In this document: one piece after another, positions 58,621 to 64,000 of the stretch
How the letters are laid out: the number at the start of each line of letters is the position of its first letter
Numbering within the stretch: position 1 is the first letter of the stretch
Made by a program: the position numbers and the translations under genes
Source: Alopecurus myosuroides
Taxonomy: Eukaryota > Streptophyta > Magnoliopsida > Poales > Poaceae
Assembly (NCBI GenBank): GCA_028641055.1
Contig: CM054060.1
Location: forward strand, 243,378,833 to 243,442,832
Direction of reading: 5' to 3'
DNA length: 64,000 bases
The notes under the pieces: model-generated
Told to the model about the DNA's origin: nothing
What the model saw: only the letters and a program-made list of their open reading frames with translations
Database searches by the model: none

Positions 58621-59461
58621 CTAGCTACCTTTAGAATAATCTTGACGTAAATTAGTTCTAATTCTATTCTCCATCTTCACCCTATACGATAGCGCCAAGA
58701 CCCAACACCCGATGGTTACCTCTTCTCCCGAGCGACAATCTCCAAAGGCGGCAGCAATCCTCGACGACAAGGTATCCAATTCACATGCTTCCTTCCTTGA
58801 GCACCATGCGCGCACCACGATGTTGCAACCGGGCTCTGTCTGTGGAGGCAGCCGGTAGCATAGGTGAATATATCTGTCGAAGAGGGTCTTGGGGATGCGC
58901 TGGCTCAGACGTGAGGGCGTCGGGCCGGAATTAGTCGATTTGGGAGAGCGCCGCGCCGGAGGGCGGCGAGCAAACGACGGCAGGAACCCGTGCAGTCCCT
59001 TGTGGGAGAGGACGGCAGGTTTCCGTGCCGGCACATGCGTGCGGGCGATGGGAAGGTACTGGTGGATTTGCGAGAGCGCTGCAACAGATGGCGGTGGGAG
59101 GCCGACGTTAGGATCCTGTGCGGTCCGTGGTGGTAGAGGAGACGGTGGGGCAGAGCCATACAAGGCCGTGCGAGAGAGAGCAGCTGGGCAAGGAGGGGAG
59201 GCGGGCATGGCCATCCAAGGCCCTGAGAGCAACAGGGCAAGGAGGGGAGGCGGCATGGCCATCCAGACGGCGGGGGTCGGAGAGCAGCGGCAGAGCTGGC
59301 CTCTCCCAGTGGGAGGAGAATGTGAGAATCGGGGAAAAGAGAGTGGCCAGTGAGGATTGGGGAAGACGAGCTACTCCACTTGCCTTTTGCTTGTCGATCG
59401 AGATTAACTTTTTGACATTGTATTTGGACTGTGCGTGTAAGTTGTGTACAGCTCTAGACAT
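58621..59461. other. G/C-rich segment in the Helitron
   Basis: Markedly richer in G/C than its surroundings, with overlapping frames on both strands (58621-59262 -, 58889-59353 +) that are Pro/Ala/Gly/Arg-rich. The sharp change in composition suggests captured gene or promoter DNA, but I recognise no product. Confidence 0.35.
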
Positions 59462-59755
59462 CTCCTACACAGTTTTTTTTTTGAGATAACATCCCGACAC
59501 AAAATTCTCTAGCACAAATCATATGTTTTGATTGATTATTCTAATATAAGATCATAAACATTCAGCTCTTCCTTTCATTTTAACGTGTTCGTTTCTTGTT
59601 TAGTCATTTTTATGGAGACAAATGGCACCCACACTATGTCATTAGAAAGGGACAAGAGTTTACACAATCAAAAGAGGTGCACTGGCAGGGTTTTATTATA
59701 TGCATTTTCTAAATAAATAAATTCCTTATTCAGTATATATATTCCATTTTGTAGA

Positions 59756-60433
59756 TCAAGGATGGGACAAAAACAAATATCGTTGAAACTTCACAAGAAC
59801 CCACCGACATAGACTCCAATGCAATGTTGGTGGAGGAGACAGAAAATTCATCGAATCTTGCACAACCGGATAAGGTGATTGTCTTTTTTCTGCTTATTCC
59901 CTTATGAAAAACTTTAAATTTTATTTTGATAAATGTTGTGTTTCTGTAGGTCATGGACGATGTAAACAAGGATTTAGGCCATGTTCCAACATAGTTCACC
60001 ACCGTAGCCCTCGATGATATGTTGTTGAAATGGACCCTAGGGGAAATCCATTCATGGCATAATAAACCAAAGAAAGCAAACACAATGGTCGTCTCAGAAG
60101 CTACTTATTTTCGCTCTGCTATCGTTCTTTGTATTTTCCGGAGTTAATTTTACCTAACTAATCATACATACTCCTATTGTGGTAGACTATGTCCGCACCG
60201 TTGCATATTTTGCTGTTATTGAGTCCATCATGTCCGAAAATGGAAATACCAAGTTCGTGAGTATCAATGATGCGTTATTATCTATAGACGACTTGGGATG
60301 TCCTACACGTGATGATGGATTTTTGCCCGACGACGTAACTAAACATCATAGACCACTATCCAATCCACCTAAACGAAGCACTCAGAATAGCACAGTCCGA
60401 CTGGAATTCATATATATATTTCTGGCCACATAG
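59756..60433 (+). other. Possible captured exon series in the Helitron
   Basis: Short frames are flanked by splice-like signals: TTTTGTAG before 59756, AAGGTGATTG near 59874 and TTTCTGTAG near 59949. A further frame of 84 codons (60179-60433) follows. Together they look like exons of one + strand gene fragment. There is an in-frame stop in the second segment. No family is recognised. Confidence 0.35.
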
Positions 60434-60569
60434 TTATCTGTATGGTATTCCAAGAAGCCATGTCAGGTGATTTTATTTAAAATCATGATAAATTTTTATT
60501 TATTCTCCTCCTAATTTTCAACATAATTATAGTTCATTAAGGTTTTATTTGCAGGAATTTGTCAGATTA

Positions 60570-60732
60570 CTTCGTGTTTAGTTTTATGCTCTCATGGGAT
60601 GGTGAAAAGTTGGTTCATCCAGTCTGTACCGTGAGTTTCTCTATTCACATTCTTTACATCTTTAATTTCAAAATTTGAAGTTAACATATATTTATATTGC
60701 TTCGTGTTTAGTTTTATGCTCTCATGGGATGG
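60570..60732 (+). repeat. 33 bp direct repeat, 130 bp apart, in the Helitron
   Basis: CTTCGTGTTTAGTTTTATGC plus the next 13 bases occur identically at 60570-60602 and 60700-60732. It indicates a local duplication within the captured region. Confidence 0.85.
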
Positions 60733-60890
60733 ATGAAGTTATAAGAAATGCGGAAAAGATTTTTTGCTATTCTGCTTAAGTATCGTGCAAATGAAGCCGA
60801 AGACAATATAACGAGTGTTGTACGAGAATATCTTTAGCGTTTCAATAGATCGTGTTTTGGTTAACATGATTCAAATCATTTATTTTTGTA

Positions 60891-60985
60891 CACATGACAT
60901 TGAATTATGAGAGTGAGTTTTAGTTTATTGGAATATATTCTTATACACATGATATTGAATTACGAGAGTGAATTTTAGTTTGTTG
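60891..60985 (+). repeat. Diverged 40 bp direct repeat near the Helitron 3' end
   Basis: CACATGACATTGAATTATGA (60891) and CACATGATATTGAATTACGA (60946) start two similar units with period 55 bp. Confidence 0.75.
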
Positions 60986-61026
60986 CGATGTGTCTATCTT
61001 ATCTATGTACATTTAAAAAAATTAAA

Positions 61027-61042
61027 CCGTGGCAACGCACGG
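61027..61042 (+). other. Helitron 3' hairpin
   Basis: CCGTGGCAACGCACGG can form a 5 bp stem with a 6 bp loop, nine bases before the CTAG end. This is the canonical Helitron terminator position. Confidence 0.85.
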
Positions 61043-61054
61043 GCATTCAACTAG

Positions 61055-61212
61055 TTTTTAATAATGTACAAACTGGTCATTTTTTGCAGGTCGTTCATCG
61101 TGCGGTTCACTCGATACACCTTTGGTCGTTGCTTCTTCTAGAAGGCCAAAGAGGACGTTTGGATTCTGGATGCACCCGGCTGTTGGCGGTCGTCCGGGCT
61201 ATTTTCAACTAG
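61055..61212 (+). pseudogene. LINE ORF2 C-terminal end
   Basis: Continues ORF2 after the Helitron in the same frame. It encodes the plant L1-type C-terminus with His-Leu-Trp-Ser-Leu-Leu, Glu-Gly-Gln-Arg-Gly and Asp-Ser-Gly-Cys-Thr-Arg-Leu near 61110-61190, and stops at 61210-61212. Confidence 0.85.
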
Positions 61213-61416
61213 GCTGGCTGGTTGCACACTAGGAGATTACAGCATGTGTAATTTTCTTATGATCTTGTTTTTTCGTTGGCTTATCTTCACAACCACGATT
61301 CGTTATCGCTGAGTTGTAATGGGATGATCGTCGTCGTTTGCTGAACATTTATTAATATAATAAGCCGTGTGCATCTACTAGATGCAGAGGCTGGGTTTTC
61401 CGTTTCGAAAAAAAAA
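61213..61416 (+). other. LINE 3' UTR and poly-A tail
   Basis: About 195 bp without coding, ending in nine A (61408-61416), directly followed by the right target copy TCTGAAACGCTAC (61417-61429). Confidence 0.85.
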
Positions 61417-61508
61417 TCTGAAACGCTACCATGCCATCCGAGAATAGCACGTTTTAGTCTTATTCTGAAAGTGTAAATCGACAGAGGACCAGCAGGGTTT
61501 GAACAACA
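61417..61508 (-). repeat. Copia-2 5' LTR, outer part (with LINE target copy)
   Basis: Matches 26676-26768 of the intact LTR and ends GGTTTGAACAACA. It shows that the LINE landed inside this LTR. Confidence 0.9.
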
Positions 61509-62156
61509 AGATCATGAGGCTCTCGGCGATGGAGCTCCAAAGGTGGAGCTGCTTGAAGAAGAGTACCTGCACGATGACCCGCATAGAAGACGCTCATTCT
61601 GCGCTGCGTGGGTGAAAACCTCCAGGGAGAGCTTCTAGGCAGTCCATCAAACTGCAAAGTAGTTCTCCGATTCTGGGAGATTGGGATGCGCCTTCAGATA
61701 TATGTCAACAGCGCGATAAAATTCCATCATCTATTGATCGAGCATAATCTGGTATGGCAGCAGCCAAAGACTGAAACTTCAGTAACTTTAGGATTACATC
61801 TGGTGCAAGTTCAGGTTGGTAGCCGTCAATCAACTTAGCAACCCCATAGTGATCGGCAGTAGAGATGGAGAGCTAATAGTTGCCCATCATCACCAAGGGC
61901 TGGGGAAACATCACCAGTTTCTTGATCAATTGCCAAGAAGCGGTCAAGAATCCTATGGACGCAAACCACGTCAACAGAGCGCTTCCATAGATTCAGACAT
62001 GATTGTTATGAGAAGATTTCAGAGTGGCCTTGTCAAGCTGCAAACCTATCCGTAGCTCTAAGTTATGACACACAGGAGAAGCTGGCTTTAAGAATGATAG
62101 CAGTGTGCAGAAGGCCAAACAACAACTTGCAAGATGCAACACCCCTTTGGAAAGGC
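61509..62156 (-). pseudogene. NPH3/RPT2-family gene, central part
   Basis: Read on the - strand: Leu-Leu-Phe-Gly-Leu-Leu-His-Thr-Ala near 62130, and Arg-Ile-Leu-Asp near 61950. A Val-Ala-Lys-Leu-Ile-Asp-Gly-Tyr block follows near 61840. Next are a Pro-Asp-Tyr-Ala-Arg block near 61750, DIYLKAHPNLPESE near 61720-61680, Leu-Met-Asp-Cys near 61645, THAAQNER near 61610 and Val-Gln-Val-Leu-Phe-Phe near 61560. This order is the plant NPH3 domain, found in NPH3, RPT2 and relatives that act with BTB/cullin-3 at the plasma membrane. Several frameshifts and stops show a pseudogene. It runs into copia-2 at 61508 and continues at 26392. Confidence 0.88.
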
Positions 62157-62970
62157 AACAGTCTCTTTGTTTGGGCTGCTGCTGTTGAAAAGCAGCTGTA
62201 GCTGGTGAGCTGTTAGAAAGCAGCTGTGGAAAACTGCTGGTGGAAGCAGAGATTTGATATTTGGTAGGAGTGCCGTTAATGGCTGCTGCTGTTGGTTCGA
62301 AGACTGAAAAGTTTGTAATGTCCCTGATGACCGAAGAAGTTGTATAAATACTGATTCGAAATGAATTAACTAATTTTAAGGATTTTTTTTTATTTCTTCG
62401 CTAAAATAATTGTAAACATGTAATTACCAAAATAATTTATGAGTTATTTGTTGGGATTTTCAGCTTTTAGCTTTTAGCCTTTAAGTTGATATTTTCGCGG
62501 CAATTATATTTCAAAACTTGTCGGACACCTAAATATCCGGCGGTAAGGGATGCCCTGGATTGGTTCGCGACATCCTTCAAGTGACACTTCTGATATGGGG
62601 TCGGGGCGCTCCTTTGCTGCCAAAATGCTCGGTTCGGCCTTCTTCACGGCTCGAAATCGGGAGAAGAGCTTGCCGGATGCTTAGTTATCATTGTCGTGCC
62701 TCCCCCACGAGAGGCGAGGAGTGCGGCTGATGCCGAGGGCACTTATCGAGGTAGGTTTGAGGGAGTCGAGGGTTCGATGAAAATTGGTGGCTAGTATTTC
62801 CATCCTACAAACATTGAGGTACACAAATATTCAACTAGCTAGAAAATTACCACCCGTAGAGCTAAGTCCATGGAGCGCTTTATCTAGCACATTGCTCCCG
62901 TGGAGTACTTTTTTTCTTAATTGTTGCTCCTGTATACTTTACGTACGAATACGCAAGCTAGCAAAATAGA

Positions 62971-63708
62971 GTGGCCACGTGCCTGTTTGGGATTGGAGGG
63001 GAGAGATTATGGTGGCAGGTGGCCTGTTTGTGTGGATGCATGAGCACGAGGCAATTTAGAACAGCCGTGGTGGAAATGCTCCCTTCGATGCCGTATGCGG
63101 GCTGGGAAATGGACGCAGGGCCCGTGGTACTGCTGGTCGCGTGCAGATACATGGAGGACGGCGACCTACAGAGGAGTGCGTCACGGCGTGGGGACGAATT
63201 TGTCAAGATGGAGGCGTACGTGGGCAGCTCGAGCTCGCAGGAATGGTGGACGGCGAAGGAGCGCTCGGGGAAGGGCGGTGCCGTGGTGTCGGATTCCTCC
63301 TCCGACAGCCATGGAAGGAGCAGGGCGAGGTGGCGACGCAGGAGGCGGACGGCGGCGAAGGCTACACTGCCCGAAGTCCGGACACACGGCCATGGAGGAG
63401 CTCGAGGACGACGAGCAGGATGCGGGACGGCAGCCGACCGGAGAGAGGGAAGGACGAGCCGACGGGGCGGTGCTGGACGAGCGGCGCCGGGCTCGCGTGC
63501 GGGAGGAGGCGGCGTCGGATCGAGAGAAGAAAAGGGAATCGAGCACCATGTGGATTTGTCCGTGTGGCAGAATTCCTGTAATAATGGCAAAGCATTGTGG
63601 GCAATTTCGTCCCATGCAACTCGGGAAGCAGCTCCTTGCATGCTTTCGCTCGATGCCTCTCGCGACGTGCATTTCTGGGCAGCGCATGTAGGCAGCGCTT
63701 TACAATAG
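62971..63708 (+). other. 245-codon open frame in the inserted DNA, unrecognised
   Basis: A G/C-rich stretch open in several frames on both strands (62958-63641 -, 63095-63691 +), with Arg/Gly/Ala-rich low-complexity products. No domain is recognised. Openness on both strands suggests composition, not coding; captured gene DNA is possible. Confidence 0.25.
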
Positions 63709-63711
63709 TTA

Positions 63712-63767
63712 CCGTTTGTTTGGGCTTCTGCTTTTAGACCTCAAAAGCAGAAGCAGAAATCTAAACA
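63712..63767. repeat. Short palindrome at the insertion's right end
   Basis: GTTTGTTTGGGCTTCTGCTTTT is followed, after about 7 bp, by AAAAGCAGAAGC and then AAATCTAAACAAAT, an imperfect hairpin of about 56 bp. Confidence 0.7.
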
Positions 63768-63775
63768 AATAAGGC

Positions 63776-64000
63776 CTAAATCTCCTCAAGAAAATACTTT
63801 TGCTGCCATTCAGAAGGCAAGGCCGTTAAAGTTGTCGTTGAAAGGCAGCTGCTGACATCGCTTATGCTCTTACGTTGATTTATACGAGGTAAACTCCTAT
63901 TGGCTTAATGGTAAAGGGATCCAACGATAATGTCCTGATTGATGCCTTGTATTCCATGGCTGAGATTATCTTCTAGTACAATGGAAGACTTTTTTTTTGA
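63776..64000 (-). pseudogene. NPH3/RPT2-family gene, upstream part (runs off the window)
   Basis: On the - strand: Gly-Ile-Asn-Gln-Asp-Ile-Ile-Val-Gly-Ser-Leu (about 63945-63913), one stop, then Asn-Gln-Arg-Lys-Ser-Ile-Ser-Asp-Val-Ser-Ser-Cys and LPSEWQQKYF to about 63785. This is the part of the NPH3 domain just before the central segment at 62156. The in-frame stop and the downstream insertion confirm a pseudogene. The BTB domain, if present, would lie beyond 64000. Confidence 0.8.

Larger units (their letters stand above)
56546..61054 (+). mobile_element. Non-autonomous Helitron inside the LINE
   Basis: Begins TCTTTACTATTAAGG and ends ...CAACTAG, preceded by the hairpin CCGTG-GCAACG-CACGG (61027-61042) nine bases before CTAG. 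It lies between an A (56545) and a T (61055), the Helitron target rule, with no duplication. Removing it restores the LINE frame without gain or loss of a base. The end CGCACGGGCA...CTAGT is familiar from many grass Helitrons. No Rep/helicase domain is seen in 4509 bp, so it depends on other Helitrons. Confidence 0.9.
52830..61416 (+). mobile_element. L1-type LINE, carrying a Helitron
   Basis: A non-LTR element with an ORF1 end, ORF2 (endonuclease, reverse transcriptase, zinc motif), a 3' UTR and an A9 tail (61408-61416), flanked by a 13 bp target duplication. It is 5' truncated within ORF1. The Helitron at 56546-61054 interrupts the end of ORF2. Without it the LINE is about 4.08 kb. ORF2 has four in-frame stops. 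Confidence 0.92.
26393..61508 (-). mobile_element. Ty1/copia-2 retrotransposon, split by nested insertions
   Basis: Read on the - strand: 5' LTR (61508-61417 plus 52829-52534), primer site, Gag, protease, integrase, RT/RNase H, purine tract, 3' LTR (26768-26393). Two foreign blocks interrupt it: 28330-49718 (gypsy-2 with LARD-2 inside) and 52830-61416 (LINE with Helitron inside). The flanks TGATC (26388-26392) and AGATC (61509-61513) form a 5 bp target duplication with one mismatch. Removing the element makes the host NPH3 sequence continuous. LTRs differ at about 14 sites in 0.38 kb by eye. Confidence 0.92.
62157..63775. mobile_element. DNA-transposon-like insertion in the NPH3 gene
   Basis: Interrupts the NPH3 frame between its Trp-Gln-Gln-Lys-Tyr-Phe-Leu-Glu-Glu segment (about 63790-63820) and the Leu-Leu-Pro-Phe-Gln segment (about 62155). 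Its edges carry TTTGTTTGGGCTGCTGCT (left) and, read inward on the other strand, ATTTGTTTAGATTTCTGCT (right), an imperfect inverted pair reminiscent of hAT-type ends. The right end also has an internal palindrome. The exact ends and a target duplication are not clear. Part of it (63000-63700) is G/C-rich. Confidence 0.5.

Noticed and set aside
1..64000. An undescribed defence, biosynthetic or other multi-gene system
   Set aside because: Every supported coding region belongs to a known transposon domain or to the broken NPH3 and kinase fragments; nothing resembles a co-directional functional cluster.

Overview
This window looks like intergenic DNA from a large grass genome, most likely Triticeae (wheat, Aegilops, rye or barley). 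The sequence evidence is stacked LTR retrotransposons, an LTR beginning TGTTGGGAATATGCCCTAG (the BARE/WIS/Angela style), another LTR beginning TGATACGTCTCCAACG, a plant L1-type LINE, a grass-type Helitron end, and a broken plant gene. Nearly everything is mobile DNA. I found no intact host gene, no structural RNA gene and no CRISPR array.

Left block (1-22607). A Ty3/gypsy element of Tat type (1-5770) runs from part of its 5' LTR through gag, protease and reverse transcriptase, and is cut inside RNase H. It abuts a minus-strand element with very large LTRs (5788-16730; LTRs of about 4.97 kb, internal region only 991 bp). I call this LARD-1 (large retrotransposon derivative). LARD-1 has no target-site duplication, and the gypsy junction carries a short copied filler. 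Next is a 5'-truncated Ty1/copia element (16731-22607) with its 3' LTR. From 22608 to about 25640 lie unclassified repeat remnants.

Right block (25640-64000). A minus-strand host gene of the plant NPH3/RPT2 family (phototropin signalling adaptors) is present as three pieces: 63776-64000, 61509-62156 and 26051-26392. A kinase-domain fragment of an LRR receptor kinase follows directly (25646-26050). A minus-strand Ty1/copia element (26393-61508) splits the NPH3 gene. This copia was itself hit twice. A Ty3/gypsy element (28330-49718) sits in its pol region, and that gypsy contains a 16 kb non-coding element, LARD-2 (30672-46691; LTRs of 6.09 kb, TSD TGTTT). A LINE (52830-61416; 13 bp TSD, poly-A tail) sits in its 5' LTR, and that LINE contains a 4.5 kb Helitron (56546-61054). 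A further DNA-transposon-like insertion (62157-63775) interrupts the NPH3 gene upstream.

The nesting gives a relative chronology: NPH3 gene, then copia, then gypsy-2 and LINE, then LARD-2 and Helitron. LTR differences counted by eye agree with it: about 14 in 0.38 kb for the copia, about 30 in 5 kb for LARD-1, and 8 in 6.1 kb for LARD-2. All coding regions carry stops or frameshifts, except a 481-codon RT/RNase H frame in the minus-strand copia. I see no new biological system. The points most worth following are the gene-splitting nest, the filler junction, the two promoter-bearing LARDs and the exact Helitron-in-LINE junction.
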